From Lachnospiraceae bacterium (lineage in GTDB: Bacteria > Bacillota > Clostridia > Lachnospirales > Lachnospiraceae): a stretch of DNA of 64,000 bases. A program made the translations under genes and the position numbers. Under the pieces are notes generated by a model that saw nothing but the letters and a program-made list of their open reading frames with translations, was not told where the DNA came from and did not search any database. Shown one piece after another: positions 52,473 to 60,901 of the stretch (positions within the stretch are counted from its first letter, which is position 1; every line of letters starts with the position of its first letter). The stretch covers positions 1 through 64,000 of the forward strand of contig JAFXCD010000002.1 of the NCBI GenBank assembly GCA_017521605.1, in the 5' to 3' direction.

Positions 52473-53435
52473 TTACTTCACCGCATACACTGTAGCCACT
52501 GCCAGAATAATCTGGATAATTGCAAATCGGAATACGGTCTGTGTATTAGACCAGTCCCACACCTTTCGCACATGATCGTGAAGGGGGGTACGGACATTTT
52601 TTAAAATATGAATCTTGCAGAAACGAATTAAGGATACCTTTAAGATGCCCAATCCTCCATCCAGAATCATTACCAGTGCTACCGGAATGTACAGGAAGGG
52701 ACATCCTGTTTTCAGGATAGCGATGCTGATAAATAGCCCCATGGCTCTGGAACCTGCATCTCCCATCATCAGTCGACTTGGAGTGGCATTGTACCACAGA
52801 TAGCCCAAAATACATACTGCAAAAAGCAGAATCAAAAAGGAGAACTCTCCTGCCACTTCTTTGATCACATCCACAGCATAAATGGTCATAATAGTAACGA
52901 TAGTCAATGTACCTGAAAGTCCATCCACACCGTCAGTACAGTTAGTAACATTCACAGAAGTCCATACTAACACTACAGTTAACAAGGCAAACAATACCGG
53001 ATGGATGACAAACTTTACATCAAACATAGCCAATTCTACTACATTGGAATTGTAATGCAGAAAAGTTACTGCCACCATGACTGCCACACATAAATCCAGA
53101 AAACCCTTTTTGTACTCACCCCAAGGATTCTTGGATGCATCATCCAGAAACCCTGTCATCATACAGATAACAATGAGTACCAGATAAATAATGTTTTCTG
53201 CCTGTATGGGCACAAACAGAACTGCTGCCAGCACAAAGGCCAGCACAAATATAATACCAGCTCCCCTTGGCTTTCCTGCTGACTTTTTGCCATCATGGGC
53301 AAACTCCCTACCTGCGTCCTTGGGCAGAAACGCACATAGCTTATCTGTAGCAATAATAGTGGTCAGAAAGGCAAATAATATGCCCATAAAAGCGACCATG
53401 GAAGCAAATTTTTCCGGCAATAACTGAAAAATCAT
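52473..53435 (-). CDS. Polyprenyl-phosphate glycosyl-1-phosphate transferase, MraY/WecA family
   Basis: A 320-residue membrane enzyme with about ten helices that transfers a sugar-1-phosphate (often phospho-MurNAc-pentapeptide or GlcNAc-P) to a lipid carrier. Catalytic motifs are MTGFLDDASKNPWGEY (Asp pair), VTNCTDGVDGLSG, LMMGDAGSRAMG and RTPLHDHVRK. It stands alone, not in a dcw cluster, so whether it is the main MraY or a second copy is open. ATG 53433-53435 is preceded by AACAGGAGATTTAAG. Confidence 0.9.
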   Translation of the reverse strand: MIFQLLPEKFASMVAFMGILFAFLTTIIATDKLCAFLPKDAGREFAHDGKKSAGKPRGAGIIFVLAFVLAAVLFVPIQAENIIYLVLIVICMMTGFLDDASKNPWGEYKKGFLDLCVAVMVAVTFLHYNSNVVELAMFDVKFVIHPVLFALLTVVLVWTSVNVTNCTDGVDGLSGTLTIVTIMTIYAVDVIKEVAGEFSFLILLFAVCILGYLWYNATPSRLMMGDAGSRAMGLFISIAILKTGCPFLYIPVALVMILDGGLGILKVSLIRFCKIHILKNVRTPLHDHVRKVWDWSNTQTVFRFAIIQIILAVATVYAVK

Positions 53436-53505
53436 CTTAAATCTCCTGTTGTTTATTCTGCAAAACCTGTACTAATCTGATTATATGCAAAGTCATTCTG
53501 TTATA

Positions 53506-54390
53506 TTATGCACCGGGCTTACTAATGATAATCCGATCATCCTGCATTTCCAGTTTAAGCTTGTTATCCTTTAAGTTCAGTGTATTCAGAAGCTCTCTGG
53601 GAATCTGTACACGACCGGCCTTATCCATAATAACATATTCCTCCTGAGTATCCTCTGAACGCCAGTCGATGGAAGCTTCCTTCAAACGTTCTGCATAGCT
53701 TTCCTTCAGTATACGTTCACTACTAATCTTACCGTCACGAATGGCTATTACACGCTTAACCTTTTTGGAAAGCGCCACATCATGGGTAACGATAAGGATG
53801 GTCTGTCCCTGCTTATTTAACTCAGTAAATACGTCAAATATGTAATTAGCAGTCTTGGGGTCTACACTACCGGTAGGCTCATCTGCCAAAAGTAACTTGG
53901 GTGAATTGGCCAATGCAATGGCAATAGCAATTCTCTGTTGTTCACCGCCGGACAGAGTGTTGAGACGGCTGTGCTTTTTAGCGGAAAGTCCCACCATTTC
54001 CAACAACTCCAATGCTTTGTCTTTTTTCTTTTTTGCACTGGATAAGTGCATGGGCAACATAATATTCTCTAAAGCGGACAAATAAGGTAATAAGTTTCTT
54101 GCATTATTCTGCCATACAAATCCCACAGTGTCACGTTTATAAACGACTAATTCTTTTTCCGTCATGGTAAACAAATTCTTGCCACCTACAACAAGAGAAC
54201 CTGCACTGGGACGGTCCAAACCACCAATCATATTTAAGAAAGTAGACTTACCACTACCACTGTTACCGATAAGTGCCGTCAGTTCTCCTTCTTCAACAGT
54301 TAAATCCAACCCCTGAAGTGCCAGTACTTCAGTTTCCTTAGTCTTATAAATTTTTACCAGACCTTCTGCCTGAATCATAGTTTCTGCCAT
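53506..54390 (-). CDS. ABC ATPase (LolD/MacB type) fused to an AbrB-like domain
   Basis: A protein of 294 residues. Residues 1-225 form an FtsX-partner NBD: Walker A GNSGSGKST, signature LSGGEQQRIAIAIAL, Walker B KLLLADEPTGSVD, H-loop VTHDVALSKKV. The last roughly 45 residues, EYVIMDKAGRVQIPRELLN and the strands to KPGA, look like a SpoVT/AbrB swapped-hairpin domain. No permease lies next to it. The start ATG 54388-54390 (MAETMIQ) has AAAGGA 11 nt upstream. The fusion could let the ATPase bind DNA or dimerise through the AbrB part. Confidence 0.88.
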   Translation of the reverse strand: MAETMIQAEGLVKIYKTKETEVLALQGLDLTVEEGELTALIGNSGSGKSTFLNMIGGLDRPSAGSLVVGGKNLFTMTEKELVVYKRDTVGFVWQNNARNLLPYLSALENIMLPMHLSSAKKKKDKALELLEMVGLSAKKHSRLNTLSGGEQQRIAIAIALANSPKLLLADEPTGSVDPKTANYIFDVFTELNKQGQTILIVTHDVALSKKVKRVIAIRDGKISSERILKESYAERLKEASIDWRSEDTQEEYVIMDKAGRVQIPRELLNTLNLKDNKLKLEMQDDRIIISKPGA

Positions 54391-54493
54391 AAGTAAAATC
54401 CTTTCTCCGGTAAATCTGCATAGAGTTCGTGTATCCTCCCCCCGATGATTGCACACTCCTTTAGTTTACAACTTTATTGACTCAATGTCTAGC

Positions 54494-54522
54494 TTGACAA
54501 CAAAAAAAAATTCTGTTATATT
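54494..54522 (+). promoter_or_regulatory. Promoter of thiT transcript
   Basis: -35 TTGACA (54494-54499), 17-bp A-rich spacer, -10 TATATT (54517-54522), just before the TPP riboswitch. Confidence 0.85.
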
Positions 54523-54540
54523 GACTTTTGTAATTTCATA

Positions 54541-54632
54541 AACCGCTAGGGGAGCGCATCGCTGAGATTGAAGCCCATAGGCTTCTAACCCTCATTACTT
54601 GAACCGGGTAATACCGGCGTAAGGAAGCATTT
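54541..54632 (+). promoter_or_regulatory. TPP (THI-box) riboswitch
   Basis: The conserved TPP aptamer parts are present: GGGGAGC at 54549-54555, GCTGAGA at 54561-54567, a variable stem, ACCC with TTGAACCGGGTAATACCGG around 54599-54617, and GCGTAAGGAA. The ligand thiamine pyrophosphate should lower thiT expression. Confidence 0.95.
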
Positions 54633-54689
54633 AAAAGAACTATTGTAATCTACTTTCAAAAGCATGGTTTCTTTTAATCAAGATGAGCC

Positions 54690-54720
54690 CCTCCTCGCGC
54701 AAGACGAAGGAGGATTTTTT
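54690..54720 (+). promoter_or_regulatory. thiT expression platform (SD-sequestering hairpin with T-run)
   Basis: CCTCCTCG (54690-54697) can pair with CGA-GGAGG (54705-54713), which contains the ribosome binding site of thiT, and TTTTTT follows. TPP binding could thus hide the SD or terminate transcription. Both readings fit the sequence. Confidence 0.75.
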
Positions 54721-55383
54721 ATGTTCTATGATGTAATTGTTAACAACTGGGGCGAAACCACTTATGTCCCCACCACCCTGGGTAATGTATGCTTAGTTAT
54801 CCTGATTCTGGTATTGCTTTTTCTGGCAGCAGGCTTTATCCAAAAGCGTAGTCGGAAACTTTCCGTACAGCAGTTAGCCTTCTGCGCCGTATCCATTGCC
54901 TTAGGCACGGTACTGTCTAACATCAAGGTGTTCAGCTTCCCTACCGGTGGTTCCATCACCTTACTTTCCATGCTGGTTATTTGTCTACCGGGCTATTGGT
55001 TCGGTCTGGGTGTCGGTATTTTGACTGGTGTAGCTTACGGTGTGCTACAGATGCTCGTCGACCCATACATTTTGTTTCCCGCCCAGCTGATAGTGGACTA
55101 TCTGCTGGCCTTTGGAGCACTGGGTCTTTCCGGATTGTTTTGTAAACGCAAGCATGGTTTAATACCCGGCTATATCCTGGCTGTACTGGGACGTTATACC
55201 TTTGCAGTACTGTCCGGCTGGCTTTTCTTCGGCATGTATGCTTGGGAAGGCTGGAATCCCCTGCCCTACTCCCTGGCCTATAATGCAATCTATATCTTCG
55301 CCGAAGCAGGTGTTACTATCGTAGTACTCCTGCTGCCTCCCGTGAGAAAAGCACTGGAGATGGTGAAGAAACAGGCTGTGTAA
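54721..55383 (+). CDS. thiT: Energy-coupled thiamine transporter ThiT
   Basis: A 220-residue ECF S-component for thiamine. After a first helix comes the S-component start SVQQLAFCAVSIALGTVLSN. Further on it has the thiamine-binding features LGVGILTGVAYGVLQMLVDP, YILFPAQLIVDYLLAFGALG, and RYTFAVLSGWLFFGMYA with WEGWNPLPYSLAYNAIY. ATG 54721 lies 6 nt after AAGGAGG; an upstream in-frame ATG at 54664 falls inside the leader. The TPP riboswitch supports the assignment. Confidence 0.96.
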   Translation: MFYDVIVNNWGETTYVPTTLGNVCLVILILVLLFLAAGFIQKRSRKLSVQQLAFCAVSIALGTVLSNIKVFSFPTGGSITLLSMLVICLPGYWFGLGVGILTGVAYGVLQMLVDPYILFPAQLIVDYLLAFGALGLSGLFCKRKHGLIPGYILAVLGRYTFAVLSGWLFFGMYAWEGWNPLPYSLAYNAIYIFAEAGVTIVVLLLPPVRKALEMVKKQAV

Positions 55384-55389
55384 AAAACA

Positions 55390-55417
55390 CACCCGTCCAA
55401 TTTGGGCGGGTGCTTTT
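55390..55417 (+). terminator. Terminator of thiT
   Basis: CACCCGTCC / GGGCGGGTG stem with a 5-nt loop, then CTTTT. Confidence 0.87.
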
Positions 55418-55519
55418 CCACTTTGGTCACCGCAACCTCCACTGTGCTTTCCGGAGTTCTCTCCAGCCAGAAAAAGTTACTGTTCTTGATATCCGCGTTA
55501 CTCTTCTCATTCAGACTTT

Positions 55520-55903
55520 TCAAAGGGGAATCAAATCCATTAATAGCGTTTTTCCTTCCTCTGTTACACAAATATCCATGCTACATGCCGACGGTCTATT
55601 CTCTATATTCATAAATTCGCTTAACATGTCCTGAAGAACATTTTTGTCATAGTGATATAAATAGCTTTTCCTTTTAGGGTCTATTAACATTCCATACGGA
55701 CGCACATCAATGATTTCATCATACAAAATAAAACAGCGCCACTCTGCCTTAATATTTATTGCTTCACTAACGAGAACTTCGTAATTTCCATGACAATTTC
55801 CACATCCTATCAAATCGTTAATACTGGATATAACCTTACCTGTAAAAACCTTGTTCCTGATAGGCTTTACGAAATAACCTGCGCTCCACTTTTCCTCATG
55901 CAT
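55520..55903 (-). pseudogene. Truncated ATP-grasp domain protein
   Basis: 127 residues from an internal ATG; the same frame extends back (KLWIDTIDSIS) to the stop of the upstream gene at 55943 without a start. It shows the ATP-grasp core: YFVKPIRNKVFTGKVI (Lys), AEWRCFILYDEIIDVRPYG, and the metal-binding ACSMDICVTEEGKTLLMDL. The usual Asn and C-terminal helix after that strand are missing. It therefore lacks both ends of the fold and is probably a remnant, joined directly to the adenylyltransferase-like gene. Confidence 0.65.
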
Positions 55904-55942
55904 GGATATACTATCTATTGTATCAATCCAAAGCTTTCTCTT

Positions 55943-56824
55943 TTAGCTATTATACTTTCCTGTCTTCATTTCCCTCAACTGCTTAATAAAATATAACATA
56001 TCTCTTTCTGTTTCAATGGGGTAATGATAGCTACATTGTTCTGCCACTGCTTGCCCAACCTTGCTCCAGAGTTCCACTACGGCATTGTAAGCCTTCCATA
56101 TGCTTTCATAATTAGCATCCGGATATGTTTTCTTATAGATTTGAAAATACTCCTGTTCCAGCAGTTTTTCAAAATTACTGTCGAGAATTCCCATTTCTAC
56201 CGGCCGTCCTGCCTGCAAATATATATGCCAACGTAACATTTTATTCAGCATATCACGAACTGCTACATTAAGATAGAACATTGCTGATGGCAGTTCTTCC
56301 CTCAGCGTATATTCTACAAACGTTTTCAATACCCACCAAAATTCATCACATGTACCTAAAAACTCTGTTTCTAAAGGTCTTTGGGCAAACAGTGTTTGCT
56401 TTTCTTCTAAACGTTCGATTTCCGGTAATATATCATCTTTATCCAGTATTTTTTGAAAAGTATCACTCATCCAAACATTTTCATATTCAAGCTCACCACT
56501 ATATTTACAAAGGAACGTGTCCTTATCAATTACATTAATAACAATCGTCACACCATCATGATATACCATCAAATGTGCTTTCGTATTCGGAAACATATCC
56601 GGGTAGTTTTTATCCCCCCTGTACAACAAAATTCTTTCACCAAAGCATTTTAGAAAAACATCGTTATTACTATATTTTTCCACATCCTTCACTATAAAAT
56701 AGAAATTGTATGTATATAAATATTCTCTTACCGGTAGTAAGTCTGTTCGAATTACTGCACTGACATTATTATCTTTTATTGCAACGTCTATAATATTATC
56801 AATAATCTCTTTTTCTGTTCGCAT
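55943..56824 (-). CDS. ANT(6)/AadE-like protein with degenerate nucleotidyltransferase site
   Basis: A 293-residue protein with the full-length architecture of aminoglycoside 6-adenylyltransferases. It starts MRTEKEIIDNIIDVAIKD, then TCDEFWWVLKTFVEYTLR, LNKMLRWHIYLQAG, and DANYESIWKAYNAV near the end. The catalytic parts are not conserved: where AadE has GSRxN...D-Y-D, this has RTDLLPVREYLYTYNFYF, and the third Asp is replaced (IVINVIDKD). It probably does not transfer AMP. ATG 56822-56824 lies 8 nt after GGAGG. Confidence 0.82.
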   Translation of the reverse strand: MRTEKEIIDNIIDVAIKDNNVSAVIRTDLLPVREYLYTYNFYFIVKDVEKYSNNDVFLKCFGERILLYRGDKNYPDMFPNTKAHLMVYHDGVTIVINVIDKDTFLCKYSGELEYENVWMSDTFQKILDKDDILPEIERLEEKQTLFAQRPLETEFLGTCDEFWWVLKTFVEYTLREELPSAMFYLNVAVRDMLNKMLRWHIYLQAGRPVEMGILDSNFEKLLEQEYFQIYKKTYPDANYESIWKAYNAVVELWSKVGQAVAEQCSYHYPIETERDMLYFIKQLREMKTGKYNS

Positions 56825-56927
56825 ACGGAATCCTCCAAGGGTGTACTTCTTTTGACACATTATGCACAAACTGAAGTTTCAAGTGTTCGACGAATTAGAA
56901 TTGAACTAATTTGAAATGACACGAATT

Positions 56928-57656
56928 CTAACCATTCACATGCAATAGATAAAAGTCATCTGCATACAAACGCTCTCCCCGCACATATGGTTCAAGGTTT
57001 TCCTCATACCATCGTTTCATTCTGGGTTCGAACCAATCTTGTTTACTCCATTGCTCATAATTAATTCCTAGACAATCTAACAGAGTCAGCACAAAGCAGG
57101 CATCTAATACTTCGTAATTGATTATCCCACCAGCATCTCGATAGCCTTCTGCATTTTTTTGCCTGCGTGACAATCCACCTATATTTCCAAATAGAACAGC
57201 AAGGTCGAACATTGGATGTCCTATTCCGAAAAAAGAAAAATCAATGGCTACAAGGCATTCGGAAGTTTTTAAGATGTTAGATGGCGATAAATCTCCGTGT
57301 AACATGAGGAATTCATTCCGTACTTTCTCTAATGTTATCCCAATAGAATCACAGGCTCTTTGCATTATTGTAGAAAACACAGTATCAAGCCCCTTATCTT
57401 CTAACGCCTGTATTCTTTTTTTAGTACATTCGCAATGCTGTTTGTCATAGAATTTTACAGGTAATGTGCGAAATCCCTTTGCATCGCGATGTAAATGAGC
57501 AAGCATATCCCCAATTTGATAGCAAAGCTCATCATTCACTTCGAATTTGTCTAAGGATTCTCCTTCTATCCATCTTGAAACGGTAACCAACGTTCCACTA
57601 CTTAACTTTGTGATTCGCTCGCCGCGACAATTTTCAATTGTTTCGCGAATCCTCAT
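56928..57656 (-). pseudogene. 5'-truncated aminoglycoside-phosphotransferase-fold kinase
   Basis: 242 residues from an ATG. The same frame extends upstream as ETNYEIAFQEYLKKQG to a stop without an earlier start. Kept are the hinge VTVSRWIEGESLD, the catalytic loop MLHGDLSPSNILK (Brenner motif) and the metal-binding VAIDFSFFGIGHPMFDLA. The N-lobe glycine-rich strand and ATP-binding Lys are missing. Family members modify aminoglycosides, choline or homoserine. Without the N-lobe, activity is doubtful. Confidence 0.68.
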
Positions 57657-57755
57657 GCCCTGTTTCTTTAAGTATTCTTGAAAAGCAATCTCATAATTGG
57701 TCTCCTAACGCTATCCACTTCAATGCTTCACATGCTTTCAAATATTTAAGATTTA

Positions 57756-58010
57756 TTAACTCGGTATCGTATTCATATATTTATATAATTCCTCTTCTCC
57801 ATCTTCCACGAGAATATCCATAGGTTTCCGATTATCAAATGCCGGTATTGGCGAATAGAACCATTTCACCAACCGCTCCCCACCAGGATATATAGTACGT
57901 GCTCCCATGGACCATAACAAATCTGATAACCCTTCTATTTCAGACTTCACGAAGGATTTCTCTTTTTTCAATATTTCTTCCATTTGCTTCATTACTTCTC
58001 TTGTTGTCAT
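57756..58010 (-). CDS. Small protein, MbcA/ParS (DUF2384)-like antitoxin C-terminal domain
   Basis: 84 residues. The segment YPGGERLVKWFYSPIPAFDNR, followed by KPMDILVEDGEEELYKYMN, has the pattern of the MbcA/ParS/Xre toxin-binding domain (W-x3-P-x3-F/L-x4-P-x2-L-x9-V/L). No RES-domain toxin is visible next to it and no helix-turn-helix precedes it. The ATG at 58008-58010 starts MTTREVMKQMEE. It may be an orphan antitoxin-like gene. Confidence 0.55.
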   Translation of the reverse strand: MTTREVMKQMEEILKKEKSFVKSEIEGLSDLLWSMGARTIYPGGERLVKWFYSPIPAFDNRKPMDILVEDGEEELYKYMNTIPS

Positions 58011-58073
58011 TAGTAATATACCTCTTAGAAATCTTCAAAGTTTCATGTACTTGTAAAGTTCAAAATTGTCTTA

Positions 58074-58688
58074 TTATGGAGCCAGCCAGCCCTTCTCAAC
58101 AGCTTGAACCATGTTTGAAACCATCCAATTATAAACTTCCGGCATGAATTCCTTAACGATTTCTGCACGTCTTTCCACCGATTTCCGGTCTACTTTTCCC
58201 TTTACCCAAGTGTGCCCGTCTGTCAAAGTATTGTGAATAAAAGGTTGTATCCTATCCATACATGCTGCATACTTTGCATCCGCTGTTTCCATAGCATCAA
58301 ATTCTTCCCAAAGATCTCGGATCATTTTCCCCTGATCTGCAGGAAGTTTTGCAAATAGTTTGTCTGCTGCTTCTTTTTCTCTTTCAGCTTTATTCACATT
58401 TCCTTGTGCATCATATGCAAATGTATCACCCGCTTCAATTTCTACAATATCATGTACAACGCACATCTGAACTACTCTTCCAACATTGACAGGCTCTATA
58501 GCATATTCAGAAAAGAGCATCGCCATCACTGCAATATGCCATGAATGTTCGGCATCATTTTCTTGGCGACTCTTGTTGATTAGCAAAGTCTGTCTCATAA
58601 CATCCGCCATCTTGTCTATTTCTGCAGTAAACAAAAGTTGCTGATTAAGTCTTCTGTTTTCGCTTTTCATAAAATCATTTTTCCCCAT
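58074..58688 (-). CDS. HD-domain phosphohydrolase (YfbR-like)
   Basis: A protein of 204 residues. The HD-domain metal ligands appear in order: QENDAEHSWHIAVMAML (His), VVQMCVVHDIVEIEAGD (HD) and AACMDRIQPFIHN (Asp). This order matches the YfbR/HDDC2 group of 5'-deoxynucleotidases. The start ATG 58686-58688 (MGKNDFMKSEN) follows AGGAGAAAAACTT; the longer ORF to 58760 adds a weakly conserved 24 residues. It probably removes phosphate from deoxynucleotides in the cytoplasm. Confidence 0.9.
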   Translation of the reverse strand: MGKNDFMKSENRRLNQQLLFTAEIDKMADVMRQTLLINKSRQENDAEHSWHIAVMAMLFSEYAIEPVNVGRVVQMCVVHDIVEIEAGDTFAYDAQGNVNKAEREKEAADKLFAKLPADQGKMIRDLWEEFDAMETADAKYAACMDRIQPFIHNTLTDGHTWVKGKVDRKSVERRAEIVKEFMPEVYNWMVSNMVQAVEKGWLAP

Positions 58689-58978
58689 AAGTTTTTCTCC
58701 TGCAATTAAAATTTTATCCTCTGCATCAATCCACATTTGCATAGTTCCATCCCGTTCCAACTGCCATTTTCATAATTTGATATATGTTGTTACCAGATTT
58801 TCTTTCCTTTATTTTTCCCCTTATCATAGGTCATAAACAAGGTTAGAACGATATAACACGATACAAGATGTAATGGAGAGGACACCCACGAAAACTTTAG
58901 TGTTTTCAAGGGGTTGACGAGATTTCTATAACAATATATAACAGTTATTAAATCCCCTAAAATACCCCAAGCGAGAAT

Positions 58979-59413
58979 TCAAATTCTCCGCACTTCCGTA
59001 CAAACCCCATTCTCAAATATTAATTGAATGTGTTTATCCGGTGTTCCGATTTTGACATATATTTCATTCATTTCTTTTCCTAAGCATGCGTCTCTCCAAA
59101 AATATAATTCATTCAATTCTGAATATACATTGGCATTATGTATATAACTGAAATAAAACTGCTCGCTCTTCTCACGTAATTCAAGCATCTTTTCTATCTG
59201 TTCCAAATACTTATCTCTGTCCTTATCAAAGGTATGGTACAATTCCTCTGATATTTTATAGTACCAATCATTTGCCCCATCTGTTTGATGTGCAATATAA
59301 CTTTCCGAATATAAATCATAACCAAGCCTGACAAAATGTATTCTATCGTTCTTCTCATTTAATAACTTCATGCTTTTTCTCCATCTGACAAATTCATGCA
59401 TGTTTTCACTCAA
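58979..59413 (-). CDS. Unknown acidic protein, overlapping pair (second gene)
   Basis: A 144-residue soluble protein, rich in Tyr, Glu and Lys, with no motif I recognise. The most distinctive parts are HFVRLGYDLYSESYIAHQT and SELNELYFWRDACLGKEMNE. Its start overlaps the stop of the preceding small gene by 4 nt, so the two are coupled. Compact, acidic, overlapping pairs like this are sometimes immunity proteins of contact-dependent toxins, but no toxin lies nearby. Confidence 0.55.
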   Translation of the reverse strand: MSENMHEFVRWRKSMKLLNEKNDRIHFVRLGYDLYSESYIAHQTDGANDWYYKISEELYHTFDKDRDKYLEQIEKMLELREKSEQFYFSYIHNANVYSELNELYFWRDACLGKEMNEIYVKIGTPDKHIQLIFENGVCTEVRRI

Positions 59414-59667
59414 AATTTCATATAGTAATCCAAGACCTCTAATAGTTTATTTCCAAGCTTATCATCAAACTCCCAACTATCAACAATTCCTCGCGGATAA
59501 TAAGGAACAAATTGCCTCATATCCCTTATTCGGTTCATCTTATCTAGTTCTTTAAGAGTCATTTCTAACTGTTCAACACTCATGTACCAAGGTAGATCTG
59601 CTGGTGTGTTTTTCATTTTCTCTATAGTAATCTTAACACCTTCTACCATTTCATTAAAATTATCCAT
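59410..59667 (-). CDS. Unknown small protein, overlapping pair (first gene)
   Basis: 85 residues, MDNFNEMVEGVKITIEKMKN at the N-terminus, then ADLPWYMSVEQLEMTLKELD and VPYYPRGIVDSWEFDDKLGN. No family is recognised. The ATG at 59665-59667 has only a weak GG-rich upstream site. It overlaps the following gene by 4 nt. The conserved-looking aromatic residues suggest a folded domain. Confidence 0.5.
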   Translation of the reverse strand: MDNFNEMVEGVKITIEKMKNTPADLPWYMSVEQLEMTLKELDKMNRIRDMRQFVPYYPRGIVDSWEFDDKLGNKLLEVLDYYMKF

Positions 59668-59886
59668 TTTGGCCCCTTTGTCATGTTTCCCATTATTTGT
59701 TCATTTTTCTTGACATCATATCTTATTAACTTTTCCTCTGAATAAATACCTTTGTATGTAGTGTTCCAAACAATACCTATTAATTCAGCTATTGAGTAAC
59801 AATCTTCTACAGTCGCTTTTCTATATGCATATTACTCATTACATCCTCTCATTCTCGCCGTAAGACTAAAAGTTGGTGAAGCCTTT

Positions 59887-60567
59887 TCAAAGAAGTCCAT
59901 CACGCACCGGACATTCACTTCTGCATTTATTACAATCAACAGTATCAAATCCCCTTGTTGTTTTGCCATAAGTATTTTGCCTACATTTCATTTGTGTAAC
60001 AGATTTATCTTGTATCGCTAATACTGGACAAGAATGTAAACACTTGGTACATTCGGGGATACATATATTCTCACAAAGTGGGTCACTTTCAAACTCCAAA
60101 TTGGTTAAGATAGCACCTAATGTAAGTCTGTTTCCATATTTCGGATTTAATAACAAACTACTTTTCCCAATTTGACCAATTCCACAGGCTACCGCCACAT
60201 GTTTCATTGATAATAACCCTTTACCTGTCATGGTTTCCGCTTCCCAATATTCATAAGGTTCATCCGTAGGAACTGGTACACATATTCCATCATATTCTTT
60301 CTCAATGATTTTTGCTACCGAAAATACGACTTCATCCACTTTGTGTACCACATCTGCATTAAAATGTCCGTATATCAGTCTTGATTCAACGCGAAGAAGC
60401 CCCTTGGGAAGTGCTATTCCTACTGCAATCACAGATTTACAATCCGGGTACAAATCTATGGGGCGAAAATTTATTGGTGCTTCCGCAAATCGCTCTGCTC
60501 CTCCAAATCCACATACATCAACACCCAAACCTAATATTTTTTCTCTTATTACTTCTTTTCTATCCAT
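59887..60567 (-). CDS. QueG-like 4Fe-4S protein (epoxyqueuosine reductase family)
   Basis: A 226-residue protein. The first part resembles the QueG/cobalamin-dependent reductase core: KEVIREKILGLGVDVCGF, CKSVIAVGIALP, MSMKHVA-like and GIGQIGKSSLLLNPKYG with RLTLGAILTN. The C-terminal part has ferredoxin-like clusters CENICIPECTKCLHSCP and CRQN...CNKCRSECP. It is shorter than QueG (about 380) and lacks its HEAT repeats, so it may be a distinct reductase of the same family. ATG 60565-60567 lies 7 nt after GAGGAG. Confidence 0.82.
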   Translation of the reverse strand: MDRKEVIREKILGLGVDVCGFGGAERFAEAPINFRPIDLYPDCKSVIAVGIALPKGLLRVESRLIYGHFNADVVHKVDEVVFSVAKIIEKEYDGICVPVPTDEPYEYWEAETMTGKGLLSMKHVAVACGIGQIGKSSLLLNPKYGNRLTLGAILTNLEFESDPLCENICIPECTKCLHSCPVLAIQDKSVTQMKCRQNTYGKTTRGFDTVDCNKCRSECPVRDGLL

Positions 60568-60584
60568 ACAACACTCCTCAAATT

Positions 60585-60887
60585 TCATTCTCTATTACAT
60601 TCATACCATTTATCTGCAAATTCTAACTGCATTTTTGTATCCGGAAAAGTATCTATATCTGCATAATCCCATATACTTACTATTTGATTAGACAATGCTT
60701 GTTTCCCCATTTCTACAAGGTATATTTTCTCGCAATGTCCCATCATTCCCGATTGAATAGCATTAATTCTAGAACCATTACATTGTAAACCATATCCCAG
60801 TTTTAAAAGTTCGTCTCTAAATTTTTGATAAGCAACTAAATAACACTCATCAGAACCGATTAAATTTATGCTATCAATCTTTCCACA
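60585..60887 (-). pseudogene. Startless remnant of a small conserved protein
   Basis: An open reading of about 100 codons without a start codon, after a stop: GKIDSINLIGSDECYLVAYQ, then FRDELLKLGYGLQCNGSRIN, SGMMGHCEKIYLVEMG, and IVSIWDYADIDTFPDTKMQL to the end NRE. The strand order and conserved G-x-x-I-N-x-x-Q-S-x-M-M-x and Y-L-V-E-x-G segments suggest a real small protein family whose first residues have been lost. The function is unknown. It lies directly before the QueG-like gene. Confidence 0.5.
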
Positions 60888-60901
60888 TGGCTATAACATT
60901 A

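Noticed and set aside
55290..55571. Minus-strand reading MCNRGRKNAINGFDSPLKSL as continuation of the ATP-grasp gene
   Set aside because: It is in another frame, lacks ATP-grasp residues and runs through the thiT terminator. A frameshift cannot be shown without an intact relative.
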